Source: Motacilla alba alba | Taxonomy: Eukaryota; Chordata; Aves; Passeriformes; Motacillidae | Length of the DNA: 64,000 nucleotides | Direction: 5' to 3' | NCBI RefSeq assembly: GCF_015832195.1 | Contig: NC_052017.1 | Location: 81,345,801-81,409,800, forward strand | Part shown: one piece after another, positions 26,098 through 38,900 of the stretch | Numbering within the stretch: position 1 is the first letter of the stretch | Layout: every line of letters begins with the position of its first letter | Notes under the pieces: generated by a model | The model's input: only the letters and a program-made list of their open reading frames with translations | Databases searched by the model: none | Told to the model about the DNA's origin: nothing | Position numbers and translations under genes: made by a program

Positions 26098-26225
26098 CAC
26101 AGAATCATAGATTCATCAGAGCTGGAAGAGACCTACAAGACCATCCAGTCCCACTGGCAGTCCACCCAGCACTACCACTGTAGCCCCTAATCCACTAAAC
26201 AATATTACCCAGCACCAGATCCAGG
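26098..26225 (-). mobile_element. CR1 LINE, 3' end fragment, minus strand
   Basis: CACAGAATCATAGATTCATC, AGAGCTGGAAGAGACCTACA, AGACCATCCAGTCC and the CACCCAGCACTACCACTGTAG block match the reverse complement of the CR1 3' end. The match fades after CCACTAAACAATATTACC. Confidence 0.9.
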
Positions 26226-29200
26226 TTTACTTCAAGGTTTGCAGATGATGTTCCTCCAGCTGTGTCTCTGCTGGTAAAGCAGAGTGGAAGGCACTTTTGC
26301 GTTCCATGATCATTGCTTCTGTATAGCTGTTACCTTGCTCACTAGCACCATTTTGATCTGGGCAAAGCAGTATTTTCCCAGAGCCTTGGCAAGTCTTAGA
26401 TGACAGAATATGTGAGGAGTGTTTTGGAAGAAGTTGACATCTGACCACCGTGTTTGGGGAAGAGAAGAGGGGTGGGAGTTTAGGCACGTAGACAAAAGCT
26501 GCGCTACCAACTCCAGGGCCAGAGAACAGCTCCACTTTTACCAGCAGCATAGCTGTAGCTGCTAAGAAAAAAACCCAAAAACATGGCAGAAGTTTACCTC
26601 CTTTGCTCCTGACTTCCACATGCTTATCTAGGAGCATTAAAAGATTCTATCACAGGACCTACAAGATGGGCACTTGGAGGCTGCAGTTAAGGCAGTTCTG
26701 CAGCCAGCATTTTACTGAAACACATGGCAGAAGTGTGCTGAGGGAAACAAGGGCTATCCAGGGACTTGCATGAGCACGCACTGCCATGAGTGCATAGGAC
26801 TGCAAATTTTGGAAGATGATTGGAAGAGGAATGACTTCTACTCGACCAGCAGCTTAGCACTGATGGATGGCAGAGGCTTAGGTGACAAATAGAAAGATCA
26901 AATCCTACTGCAGGCACCTACAAAGAGATGGGGTCTTGAACCACTGCAAGGTGGATTCTGACTCACCAAAGTCTCCACACAACAACAGGTGTTTGTGCTC
27001 CTGATCCATATTTTATGCTGCACTAGAAGTGGCTGACAGGATGGGGAAATTCATATATTGGTAGTGAAAGACATTTTTCTTCTACAGAATTCTTCCAAAT
27101 GATATGTAGAGCTGTACAGTAATTCTTTGAGTACATGAAATGACAAAGCATCATGCTTTTTCAGAGTGAATATCGTTCACAGAATTTAATGTTCCAGCTG
27201 CAATAAGAAAATAACTAATTCACAATAAATTTAACTAAAAATACCAATCTGTAAAAATACTATGTAACTGAAAAGGCTGGCCAACACCTGTGAAAATGGA
27301 AGGAAATCAGCAAAACTAACTCAGATGAAGTAACTAAGATTCTTTACCCAAGAAAAATTATCTGGATGGACAGTATTACACAATTCTGAATTCATGGGTT
27401 TAACCTTTTACTGGTCAGATATTCACAATAAAGTCATCTCTAGAAGGATCTGGAATACAACTCCCTTGCAAAAAGCATGCTATACAGGTGACAGTTGAGT
27501 TGCTGCTTCAACCAAGAAGTACTGGAATTTCCTAACATCTTCTTTAATTTTTTTACACTTTTGGAAGTATAGTAGCCTCAAGGCTGAGCATTCTGATATA
27601 GACATTTTATAGTTTCAAGGACAGACTGAAAGACTGGGAGCTAGTTCAACAAATTTATATTTTGGAAAATTAAGAATTGCTACAAGAAATTGCCATTTTT
27701 GGAATAGGAAAAGCTAAAGTAGTATGAAAGTGATAAACAAATACTTGCTGCTGATATAAATATTAACTTAAAATGAAGTTAACACAAATGTCAATCTAAT
27801 CCTTTCAGTAAAGCTTAAGAATCAATGCTAACTGGAGTTATTTGAGAACTCACGCAGATATTTTCATGATTTAAAAAAAAAGGAGGCATTTGTCACTTAT
27901 CTTTTGTACTTTGATGATTTTCTACACATCTCACCAGGACTATTTTCTATGCATTTCTCAGATGCTGACTTTGGGCTGCAGGTAAATGGTGCTTTTGAAA
28001 ACTCACATGGCCACCTGCACACATGATTTCATTTCACAATACAACTCTAGGACTTTGCTGAATCTTCCATCACACTAAGTATTACAGGTCTTCCCTTTAC
28101 AGCCTCAGGGACTGTTTTGAAGCCATTCATATTCTCCATGTTTATGTTTAAATATTCTGGAATGCAATTATACATTCTCCTACGTATCTACACTCTTGCA
28201 GGCAAGTGGCCTCTTCGTAAGCACATCCAAACTGTACAGATTGTCTTAAAGAATGAGTGAAACACAAAGTATATCTGCTGATTGTGAAAATTAGTTAGTT
28301 AAAAACCCACAGCAGATGGCATTTCAGTATCTGCCTAGATAAAGTATAAAATCAAGAATAAAAAAAAGGTGCAATAATAAAAAATACGCCTGCTGCATTG
28401 TGCAATGCAGAGCCTTCCAGGCTCCCAGCTGCTGCACAATGTGCTGAGGCAGACTGCTGCTAGGGTGGGGAGAGCAGAGGGAAAAAGGCACAAGGTACAG
28501 GGCAGTGGCAGCTGGTACTACAAGGAGTACAAGGAATAGAGCCTCCCTCCTTCCATGGCAGTCACTGCCCTCCACACCTGCAGCAGGAACAACAGCAATT
28601 CACCTCGTGAAACTGAGCAGCAGAAAGCAGGAGTTGTTTAAGATGCTTCACCTTCATGAATAACCCTTCCCCATCTCCTTCAAAATAAAGGTATTCAAGG
28701 AAAAAGGATAAATTCAGTCCCCTGTAACAGCATTTTGACATTCAGACTGAATGAAGTTCCTATGTTCTTTAAACTTTCACTATGCAGCTTTACAGCCTCA
28801 GGGGTTGTACAGCACTGGATGTACTTAAAGACATGGGCTTTTTTCCCAGACTTTTTTTAATAAACATGATTTTTTTCTTGCACTGTGTGATAACAGCCTA
28901 AACCGATTTCTACTCTATTTCTGAGCCCTAGAGCTCTACATTTTCTTCTTTTATAAGCCAATGAATACTGGTGCTTTTTATTTTTATTTTTCTGCTGTGC
29001 CACTCTATTACATAAAACAGTTTTTGCAAATATTATCACTTCTTAAATTTACTAAGTTAACAGGTGAGTTTAAATCAGTTTTCTAAACAAAAGGTATATG
29101 CCTTTTGCATGATATGCTGCATGTTACAGATGAAAACCAAAGTTGCCCATCTTTGAAAATCATGCCACACTTCTGATGATGAGCTTTTGGTATCATTTGT

Positions 29201-30589
29201 TTCAGGATGTGCAGTGATGAAGAAAATTTATATACTTTTTTTTTTTTTAATAAAGCTAATTCTCTTTTTCAATTCACTGTTGTTTGGTTTTGTTTTTTTG
29301 GGTTTTTTTCCTGAATAGGCCATAGCCATTGATTTTTAATTTTGTAAGAGGAGACCTCAGCTTATCTGATGGCAAATGCACAACATCTTGTGGATGAAGC
29401 TGTGGAATTTCCCAATTCAAACATTCCTGAAAAGAAACTTTTCATTTAGCATTTGTTTTTCTCCAACCCCAATAGAATATTATCTTAAGGCTATGAGATC
29501 ACACAAACAAAGACATTCATAAAAGTTGTTACAAATTATTTCCTCTTGGTTTATGCACTCCTGAACATAGTCCAAAGCCAATATGAAGTTGTATGTATGC
29601 ACACATGCATTCTGGCTAGCTATAATTGTGTGCCTTTAAAAGTGACCCCTTTCACAGAGCTGCAAGAAGACACCAAAAAATCCACTAGGGTAAAAAAACA
29701 CTACTTTAAAAAAAATAAAAGGGAAGCTTATAGTGATTTAGCCAAGGTTTGGAAAACATTTAGCCACAGCTCATGAAAAATGATTGCAAGAGCACCAATA
29801 TTGCTTGCTGAAAAAGTAAAACTAAAACACTAAAATAAAAAAAAAATTTGAGATACTCCTTTGGACTCCTCACATAAATCATAGGGGAAAAGAAAAAATG
29901 GAAGCTTATAGAATGTTTAATTATTTTGGTCACCTCTTTTTTTTAACAGATTAAGAACAAAAGTACCCTAATGATAGTATCAAGCCTATTTTGGGGACCA
30001 GACTGGTTGACTAGTTGATAATAAAACAGGAAAAATACAAGTATTTGATTAGAATCTGTTCTGGTTTGGGGAAAAACAGGTTATGTGTTTATAGGAAGAG
30101 ATGGCATTTAAATACTTTCCATTCCAGGAATAACTGAAAGGGATGTTAAAGTTGTGAAAGTCTTCTGAGCCAAAGGCCTTTACAGCAGAATTGGAGTCCT
30201 GTTCTCTCAGAGCAGTCCCGGAGCACACAGAACATCCTCTGCTTGGCAGTAGGATTCTCACCTGGAAAGAGGGGGCAGAGTCCCAGATTCCAAACCGTGC
30301 GCCTTGTAAAGGTTAGGATTAGAATTTTCAATGAAAAAAAAAAACCCAAAACATACATACACAGTCAATTTTTTTCATAAACTGGGGCTGGAACACAGGA
30401 GTCTTTTTCCCCTTCCCGTCAGAGATCCCGCAGCTGTGCACTGAATTCCCCACAGGAGCGCGCGGGGAGGCTGAGGCAGGTGTTTCACTGTAGAGGCTGT
30501 GTCTCGCTGTGCTGCTGGGCATGGCAGCACACTGACCCCTTTGTAGACCTGGCCCCCGTTAGACCCGGTCCCTATTAGCATTTGGCACG
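26226..30589. other. Intronic sequence without recognised genes
   Basis: The minus strand is open for 136 codons at 26637-26227, but the product has no recognisable domain. T-rich tracts lie at 29238-29250 and 29280-29311. A GC-richer patch lies at 28390-28600. I support no gene here. Confidence 0.5.
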
Positions 30590-31180
30590 GCTGCAGCTGC
30601 TCCTGGCACGCTCCTCCAAAGGCAAATGCCCACGCTGCAAGAAAGATGTTGATGAAGCAGAAGTGAGGACTCAAAGAACAGCTGTGAAAGTGATGGAAGG
30701 CTTAGCTAGTGCAAAAGCAGGCAACTCGTTTATTTTACTGACAAAAAGGTTATGAGGCAAATTCGTGATAGTCTACAAGCACTCTCATGGAAGGAACAGA
30801 AATTGGATCCTGTTGGGTCTGTCAGCCTACCGGCCAGAAAAATGAGATCCAGAAGCTGGATGACAAGGTTAGACAAATTCCTAATACGAAAGATGAACAG
30901 AATTCTAACACTGGTATACCCAACTGCCATGGAAAAACATGAAGGCTTGTAGAAGCACATCTCCATCATTCCCGATTTTTAAACCAAGGTGTGTTCCCTC
31001 TCCCCGAGAGGCATGTAGGTCAAGCAGAGACTACTTCATGTAACCAGCAGAGTCTGTTGAAGAATCCTTCTTTATCTCAGCAGGAGGCTTCATCTCAGTA
31101 TCTGGAATTGCAACAGACCCTGGATCAACAGCATCCTAAACTTTGCAACTTTAAGGAAAACACTTTTTTGATGTAAAATC
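30590..31180 (+). pseudogene. Broken coding-like relic, parent gene not recognised
   Basis: Several plus-strand segments look protein-derived but lie in different frames. One runs from LARLQLL through CPRCKKDVDEAEVRTQRTAV (about 30590-30757). A second is RQIRDSLQALSWKEQKL (about 30756-30806). A third runs from NEIQKLDDKVRQI to LELQQTLDQQ (about 30840-31130), with one stop in between. The composition (Gln, Glu, Lys, Ser and Leu rich, Ala early) suggests an alpha-helical or coiled-coil protein. Frameshifts separate the parts and no introns are obvious, so an old intronless retrocopy is the simplest reading. No poly-A tail is visible and CR1 sequence begins about 165 bases downstream. Chance open frames cannot be excluded. 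Confidence 0.35.
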
Positions 31181-31344
31181 TTGCAGAGGATAACAAAGAA
31201 ATGGCAAAACCAGTCAGATAGGCTCTGACAAATTTCAAAATGAGTGGATGCTTTGGGACATCAATTCTCTCTCATACACTGAAGGTATGATTAACTTTTA
31301 AAATGCTATGGGATGCCAATCAGTTATTGAAAAATGCTGAAAAC

Positions 31345-31520
31345 CTGAAGAAGGTCCAGAAATGGCCTATCAAATGTATTATAAGGCAGGAGAACCTGCC
31401 ATAAGAAGACTGAAAGAATGGTTGTTCAGCCAAGAGAAAGCTCTGAGAAGATACAATGGAAGTCTCAAAACATAGGAAGCAATTATAAAGGAGATGCAGG
31501 TATTCTCTACTGAGGGATGC
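31345..31520 (+). mobile_element. CR1-type LINE fragment, plus strand (old copy)
   Basis: GAAGGTCCAGAAATGGCCTA, then GGCAGGAGAACCTGCC, GAAAGAATGGTTGTTCAGCC, AAGAGAAAGCTCTGAGAAGA and ATTATAAAGGAGATGCAGG line up in order with the CR1 segment that ends the reverse-transcriptase frame (the LFSLEKRR region). The copy is diverged and truncated at both ends. Confidence 0.72.
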
Positions 31521-33632
31521 TTGCTACATATAGAAGATACAGATACTATAATATCCTATACGGACTTAAGGTACATCATTGACAAATGTTATTTCTCTTT
31601 TTAGTGCCATCAGTATCTCTAGCCTAAGCCCTTACTTATGCTCTCGATTTTCAAAAGCAAAGAGCACAAAACAAACACTTTTTGCTTACACTCCAAAGTA
31701 TAAACAATAATAATCTAAAAATGTACAGAGGGCAAATGAAATGGAATGAGGGAGCATCATTTCATTCTTCCCATAAATTCGCAAGAATGCAGTGCACTCA
31801 GTACCCTCCAATAACTGCCAAGCTATTCATAACACTTAATATATTTTACAAATACAGAATAGAAAGCTAGTAACAATGCAGAAACTAAGCATTCTCAACA
31901 AATCTACAAACTGTAGAAAGACTGCCACTCTTTGTAAATGAAACAGGAAGTTGCAGAAGAGATGAAAGACAATAATTTTGCCTCACAGACCTTGATTTAC
32001 TTCTTTTGATTCTGTAGAAGTGATGTGTCTAAAAATACAACATCTTCTGAAAGCATTGTTTTACATATACCAAATGTTAATGGTTTAGAAAGGCAAAAAA
32101 AAACCAATATTTTTTGCAAACAGCAACTTTAACCCAAAACAATTTTAGAGGAGTGGCAAACACTAATACTGCTTTAGCAGTGTATCGATGCCCAGAATAA
32201 AAGCCACTGGTAAACAAAAAACTGAAGAGCAATATTCTCCCTGATTTTTTCCTCTAAAGATATCAATAACTGTATTACTGAATTATTTAAATACTATATT
32301 AACTATATTAAGTTCTTGCTTAATATACAGCACAACTTCACAGCCTTCACAAAAAGACACTCAACTAATCCAAATCAGCAAGAGAAAAGCAAAACTACCT
32401 TGCTCATCATTTAAAATTTCTACAGAGAATTACATCTCAGAACACGTTTACCAGACTTCAACTTCAGTATTCCATAGCACACATTCCTGCAGCCGTAATT
32501 GGAAATAAAATGCATTTTGTGAACAAATTACAAGGCATTTGTAAAATCACTTTGAGGCACAGTGTTTCTCAAAGTAAGCCATAAGTATCTCAAAAGGTAA
32601 GTCAAAACTATTATTTCCTTTGTTCTTAATGCTACCCATAATAAATAGTATGATGTCTTTCTCGTTCTATTAGTATGCTTATAAAAATGTGTTTACTTTA
32701 AAGATTCAGTATCATTTTGATGCAAAAGTTAAAACAGTTCTCTTTCCTTACATGGCGTAACTATACTGAAAAACCAAACCCATGTCTTTGTTTTTCAGAA
32801 CAAAATCTTATGTTTTCCTTAAAAACCACAGATTTCTATCAATGTCAGCTGGGATCATCACAGTACTACAATAATGTAGTTACTAATTATTACAAAACTG
32901 TAATAATTCACCATTTAGAAGATTTTCTCTAAGAGTAAGGAAAAACAACTCCTAATATTTGGATTTTTACAAATTATTAATCTGCAGTATGTCAAGTGGT
33001 AGATTTCGGAGTTGAGTTACAATCCAAGACAGAACTGCAAACACAGATGGGTTCCCAAAATGTCACAGAGTCTGTAGCCAGACAGACTCATTCAATCATT
33101 GGCACCAATCAGGGTGAGGCAGTAAAATACCTATAAAATGGCTGAGAACTACACAAGGAGGACAAGACCTAGAGCAGACTTGTCTTCACTGGCAATGTCT
33201 TCACAGCAGAACTTTAACCCAGCTGACTTGAGTGTATTCAAAGAAACAACGTCAAAGATAACATTCTGCTACTTGGGAAAAATCCTTGGTCTTGGAAGCA
33301 AGGCCTGAATGAGGTAAGGAGATGAACAACATTCTTTACAAACCAGAGGGGTAGGGCACCTACCACACTAGAGCTGCGTCTCATATTTTTTCAAGCAATT
33401 TAGATTTTCACATTGGTAAGTGCTACATGGCTGTAGATTCCACCACTTTCATGTGTAATTCAGGAAGACATAACATTACTGACACCCTCATTATTAGAAA
33501 GTGAATTACCTGTGAATTAGCAATTCAGAAATCAAGACAGAAGTAAGTTTGTACTGCCAAGCACCCACTAAGGCACTCCTGGCTCATTTACCAGGCAACT
33601 CAATGCACAGGTAATCATTAACTGCACAGAGC
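31521..33632. other. Intronic sequence just downstream of the ADCY2 exon
   Basis: AT-rich sequence with no recognised repeat or gene. No second ADCY2 exon is seen in it. Confidence 0.5.
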
Positions 33633-33638
33633 ACCTAC
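33633..33638 (-). promoter_or_regulatory. ADCY2: 5' splice site (donor) of the ADCY2 exon
   Basis: On the minus strand the exon ends TGGCAG and continues GTAGGT, giving CAG/GTAGGT, close to the vertebrate donor consensus. It leaves the reading frame between codons (phase 0). Confidence 0.93.
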
Positions 33639-33800
33639 CTGCCAAACCAAGTGCTCCTTTACAACAGCTGTACCCGACAGACAGACGCTCAGCACAATCG
33701 TGTGAGATGCAGAGGTCACAACGCTGGCAACTATAGCATCCCTCATGTTGAAGGGCAGCATGGTGTACACCACAAAAATGATGAACAAGAAAAACGATAC
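33639..33800 (-). CDS. ADCY2: Adenylate cyclase type 2, internal coding exon (probably exon 3)
   Basis: ADCY2 is a plasma-membrane enzyme that makes cyclic AMP from ATP downstream of G-protein-coupled receptors. It has two six-helix membrane cassettes, each followed by a cytosolic cyclase domain. This exon encodes 54 residues, roughly residues 137-190 of the human protein by my recollection. Residues 1-19 (start VSFFLFIIFVVYTMLPFNM) and about 21-42 form two hydrophobic helices, corresponding to helices 4 and 5 of cassette 1. The last dozen residues (ending KEHLVWQ) form the short outer loop before helix 6. The translation follows mammalian ADCY2 almost residue for residue; the VYTMLPFNMRDAI and SHTIVLSVCLS blocks separate it from ADCY4 and ADCY7, which read differently there. 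Both boundaries fall between codons (phase 0), the length is a multiple of three, and there are no stops. The loop reads SGTAVVKEH where human has SATPGGKEH. No catalytic residue lies in this exon. The family call is very secure; the exon number rests on memory of the human gene. Confidence 0.96.
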
Positions 33801-33835
33801 CTGTGCAAGACACCAAGACAAAAAAAAGAAGCTTG
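33801..33835 (-). promoter_or_regulatory. ADCY2: 3' splice site (acceptor) of the ADCY2 exon
   Basis: Read on the minus strand, the bases just before the exon form a long pyrimidine tract (CTTCTTTTTTTTGTC, then TTGGTGTCTTG) ending in GCACAG, directly followed by the exon base G of GTATCG. This is a textbook strong acceptor. It fixes the exon start at 33800 and phase 0. Confidence 0.93.
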
Positions 33836-35805
33836 TCAAATTCAATTTGGAATAAGATTTTTAAAATAGCATTTAATTTTTAACTGTCTTCAGCATAAAG
33901 TTACGCACCAGTTTTTCATGGGAAAGTCATTGCTAAACACTAAAAAAATGGATTTAGGAAGAATTAATTTTTAAGAGTGTTGGAAAATTTACATTCTGTT
34001 AGACCAAAGAAGTGTGGTTTCAAGATACTACATCATGGTTTCAGACCTACAGAATACTCCAAACTTTTCAAATTTTACTTCAAATTTATACTTTCAAATT
34101 TTTATTAATACTCTATTTACAAGTAAAGAGTTATCCCAGGACTGGTCAATTCTGATTGTGACCTGCATTACAAAACAATCTGCCAAACTCCTCACAGAGC
34201 CTTAATTTCAATATAGAGAGATTTTGTACATCCTGATGAATTAAAAATTCACAGTATAATATAAATTACATTATGCAAAAAAAAAAAAAATCTCAAGTTC
34301 AGCCAAGAAATTTGATTTAACAAGATTGTATTTCATGAGTATCTACATGACCTATGTCAAATTCCATAAAATCACTACATTTTAAGGTAATACATTTATT
34401 TAGACGAGAAAAAGAGCTTCAGAAAATCACAGTCCATATGCAGAATCTCCTGTCAGCTTCTTTTAAAGGGTACTAGTGTCCAAACTAACCTTCTGGAACA
34501 AATGCACAGCCCCACCCATAACAGCAAAAGGGATTCCTTCGCTATACATAGGAAAAATATATATTTGATGCTGTGCTTATGTTCCAAACCCCACCACACA
34601 TTTGAGAAAATGTAACTAGATTTGGGACACAGGTTTTGCACACATAAGTAGGCGATTCTGAAAACGTGCCAGCTGGTATATAATTATATCTCCATGTAAG
34701 GCTTTCCACCAGTTTGAGTTGACTTGCCAGCCTGTTCACCATCCCAGCAGTTGCATACACACAGTACAGAACACAGAAAGCTCCCAGGCAGGTATGAGCA
34801 AGAGTAATTTGCTGCTCACTTCCGTTAGTGTCAGTCTGCATTCTTCACATCTGCATGCGACAACTACATAGCCAAAACTGAAGCCTAAGGTATGTGCCCC
34901 TGTAGGACAGTGGAGGCATTCTTTTCCATCATAGGGACAGAACCAGATGGAGAAGATGTCCACTTCTGTTATCGATTCATCTTTCTCCAATCCCTCCATT
35001 AAGATCAACCCAGCTCCTCCCTGATCTCTCATACACTTTTCAATGCTGCCAGCTCTCCCATATACTCAAGAGTCAAATAATTCAAAGGCATGAAATGAAA
35101 GAGAACTACAAAGGGAAATGAGGGATAACAAGAAAATACAGCAAGAAAAAGGCAAGGCTTTTGCTTTGCCTCTCTACTCTTCCAATCGACCAACAAATAG
35201 CACAAGAAAACAAAAGTGTTATGATACCTGATTGGTTTCAGTCCTCCCTAAAAGTTTTCACAGCGATCAGATATTAGTAAAACCACCAGCAAGAAAAAGA
35301 GTGTACAAAGTTGTCTCTGAGAGAAGGGCTATGCCAGTATGATGTTTTAAAACTGTCCAGTCTGAGGAAAAATCAACTGTGATACTGACAGAACCAACCG
35401 GGAGTCTTAAAACTTGGAAAAGGTGCAGAAAGCTCTGGCAGGCTAGAAAAAAGAAACACAGCATGTGCTTTTGAAAAGCTGGGAAAAGGGTAAAGCTCAT
35501 CAGCTTCACTTTAAATCATGTAGAAGTAACACCCAATAATAATGCATATACAGCAATTCACAGTCAAGAGTCCCAAAAGTTAAGAAAAATGTAAGAAACA
35601 GCAAATGTGATTTTGCTGAGAACAAATCATGGTAAAGCAATTACATCTTCTGTCATGAAAACCAGCATCAGTATAGGGGAAAACCCAAACAATGAGTTAG
35701 GCAGCAAAAAGGGTTGTGAAAGGTCCTCTAATGCAGGTGTAAGATGAACAGATGCCAAAGGCAAAATAGCATACTAGCACGTAAGACCAGCTGCCTAAAA
35801 TATGT
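33836..35805. other. Intronic sequence just upstream of the ADCY2 exon
   Basis: AT-rich sequence with an A14 run at 34277-34290. Minus-strand open frames at 34453-35032 resemble no known protein. Confidence 0.5.
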
Positions 35806-35936
35806 TTCCAGCTAAAGGCCAGGCTAAATGGGGCCCTGAGCAACCTCCTCTGGTGGAAGGTTGCCCTTCTCATGGCAGAGCGGTTGGACATAGATGATAT
35901 TTAAGTTTCCTCCAACCCATACCATTCTGTGATTTT
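35806..35936 (+). mobile_element. CR1 LINE, 3' end fragment, plus strand
   Basis: AGGCTAAATGGGGCCCTGAG, CAACCTCCTCTGGTGGAAGG, CATGGCAGAGCGGTTGGAC, TAGATGATATTTAAG and CCTCCAACCCATACCATTCT, then GTGATTTTAT, follow the CR1 3' terminus in order. The terminal ATTCTATG-type repeats are reduced to about one diverged unit. Confidence 0.92.
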
Positions 35937-38900
35937 ATATTAAAATAAAGTTTGAGGAAGAATCCCAGATCCAAGTCCGGTAAGAAGGATTTCAAATGCC
36001 CCCATTCTCAATGATTTTTCATGTAAACAAGGTTTTGATTTTCCAAATTTAACTTTCTCATTGCCTATGTGGTATTCACATATGTGTGAAAATGTTATTA
36101 TTAAAAAAATAAAAAAATATTCTTCTTTAATTGATCTGTCTCAAAAAATATAACTTGCATATTTTTTGATATCTGAATTTACAGCCCAGCTGAAGGATCC
36201 ACTCCATTTGTGCGGTCCAGGCTAAGTACTCTTCCAAACTTCTAAGTGGATGTAGGACAGAGTATGATGCTGTTGCTTTTCAACTTTGATAAAAAACAAG
36301 CTACTAAGCATGTGAGCAAGATTTTGACATTTTGCAATGCTTCTAGTTGTATCAGCTGTAGCAGCTCCAAATTCCTTCTATATCTGTAAACAACCATTTT
36401 ATATATTACCTCACTGCTTTCCTTGGTCAAAATAAAAATTGGTAATTTCAACATTCACCAACTACAAACAGAGAACACTTCTAGGAGGTTCAGCCCCTCT
36501 TGACATTACATATTCAAATAAGCTGGGTTGCCGAGGAACTGTGTCAAAGAACACTTGATTAAAAAAATTTGATCTGTCAATTCTTATATTTCCATATATA
36601 TGCAGTTTTGAAACTTGGTATGAGAATGTTGTTGCAAAGCAGGACATCTATCAGTCATGCTAAGGCAGAAATTCTCCTCCAAAATAAATGTAGGAAATGG
36701 CACCTATCAACAGCTCTTTAATTCTTTGTCAAACAGCTTTTCCCCTATTTCTAGTAGTAATCTAATGACCCAAGAGAGCTCCTTTTATCACAGAGGTTGT
36801 TTTTTTATTTCAGAATGGTTGAAGAGTGTTTTCCCCATGAAGCCTTGAATAAGATGTTTTTACCCAGCATCTTGATCGCATAGTATGTAAGACTTGGGAC
36901 CTTTCAACATCTTTCAAAATACCAGTGTATTTAAGTTTAATATTGTAGAAGTTAACACACAAAGGCTTTTGAGCAGGTAGAAAGAGGAACAGACTTCTTG
37001 GTCTGAGTCACAGTCTGCAGAATGGTCAATGGACCTTTACCATGAATGGCCCTTTCCTTATCATTTTGTAAGAACTGGCAGAATATTGCTGATAACAACA
37101 TTAAAAAGCAGTGATGCCAAGTTCTGAAAGACTCCACTATCTCACTGCAAGACTTGCTAATGCCAATGATCACAGCATGCCTGTACTTGGTGTGTGCTCT
37201 TGTCAGTAAATACAGCATTAATTTACAGTGCACTATTTTTGACACTATTAAAAGTAGCCTGTGCCACGAAATTGTGCCACAATCACAAGGCCTGTCGCTG
37301 TTATGTTGGAAGCAGTCTTTCATGTGGGTCATCACTACAACTGCCTAGTTGAAACATGCTTTTTGCCCTGATCTGAACTTACACTGCTTTAGGAATTTGA
37401 TTGTCAGATACTTTATCTATGCGTTTATGTTACCAATGCCTTGGAGATGGGAGCGCTTGAGCAGTGATGGTGTACATCACAGCATGTAGCATTCACTTTT
37501 GGTTAACACTGGCGCAACATCTTACACACAAGTATGTGGCTGTCCTGCTTTGATTGAGGGTTATCCAGGACTCTGGGCCATCACTCTTGACTGTCAGAGC
37601 TTAGCAAACTCTGAGAGGGTTTGCTGCTCTCTGTATTTCTTCTCCCATACCTCAACAGGTCCACATTGTTATCTGCTATGTAAGCATTTCTTTTCCACAG
37701 CAATTTAAAGGACAGTGCATTGTTGTAGTGTAGCTGCCTGGATGGGTATGTAACAGATGATTTTCCTGCAGATTTTGTGCAGTTGCTTTCAGAAAGGCAG
37801 CAAAAGTTCACATAAAGATTACTGCAGTGAAGCTGCTGGAGAGAGCTGGACACAAAATGGTAAAATGACCCCATGGTGTGAGATATGATGATCATGAACC
37901 CTTTCAAAAACTCATTCTTGTCACAGAACACAACACAACTATGACTAAACATCTTCAGCGTGCAAAACAGAAAGATTCAGGCTGCACAAGTTAGAGAAGT
38001 AGATCCTTCTTTAAGGACCCATTTTGAGCATTTTTCATGTTGGCAGTTTTGTCCCAGCACCTCTAGATGTACATTGGCTACTACAGCCTTTAGTCTGTTC
38101 TGTTGACTGTCAGCTAGGAGAACTGGTAGTTGATAATATTTTGTGCTTTGCAGACATTGCTATTGGAAATGTCACTAGTTTGGACTGATGGCACAAACTA
38201 CAGTGGACCCGAGCCACGAATCCTTGCTGGTTTTTGTAGACACAACCTGTTCTGAGACACCTTGTCTCCCTTGTGTCATCAGTTTCTACTCCTCAGTGGT
38301 GTTGCCTTAACTGTAAAGAGTACGTGGAGTAGAAATTTTAACATATTTTACAAATTAAAATTGTCTTTCCTAGCACACAAGGTATCACAGGGGATGTTGC
38401 TTTGGCACTGGGAACAACTGTAAAAAGATACTAATCATTCATTCTATATAAATTATGTTCCAACAATGACTCACAATTTCCCACCTGGACAGCCTTTTTA
38501 ACACTGTGTTAAGATGGTTAATCATAACAGGCTTGGCATGTGTAAAATTCACTAAAGCTAATGTTACGCTGACCAGAATTTTCCCCTGAGAAGCACAATG
38601 CCTTGGCACTGAAGCTGGCTTGCAAATTTAAATGTACCATTTCAGTATGAATTAGGGAAAAGCACTTCTTTGGACACAGCCAGCAGTAGTGAGGCTACAG
38701 CTAATAAAATATCTGTAGCTCTTTGGGGTAACTGCAACAGTGCTGGCTTTTCACCCTATAACCATAATTAAACCGGTAAGACTACAAAAACTCAAACTAA
38801 GTAACCAGCCCACTACAGGATCACTTTCAGACGTTTTTCAAGGTCAGTTACCACATCACTATGTAAAAGGAGCAAAAACCATCAGTTAATTGAAGAATTT

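Larger units (their letters stand above)
1..33638 (-). other. ADCY2: ADCY2 intron downstream of the exon (probably intron 3), incomplete
   Basis: This runs from the donor at 33638 to the window's left edge. The next ADCY2 exon, encoding helix 6 and the start of the first cytosolic domain, was not seen, so the intron exceeds 33 kb. It holds CR1 fragments, a solo LTR at 10166-10841, a possible second LTR remnant and a broken coding-like relic. The search was by eye and is not exhaustive. Confidence 0.8.

Noticed and set aside
28393..28410. 8-bp inverted repeat CTGCATTG / CAATGCAG
   Set aside because: Too short to be unusual in 64 kb and not part of a longer fold.
30590..31180. HAUS5 (augmin subunit) as parent of the coding-like relic
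   Set aside because: An Ala/Gln/Arg-rich helical stretch looked vaguely similar, but no convincing run of identical residues could be aligned, so no gene name is given.
31345..31520. Continuation of the coding-like relic (IRRLKEWLFSQEKALRRY looks coiled-coil)
   Set aside because: This stretch lines up with the LFSLEKRR region of the CR1 reverse-transcriptase frame, so it is transposon sequence.
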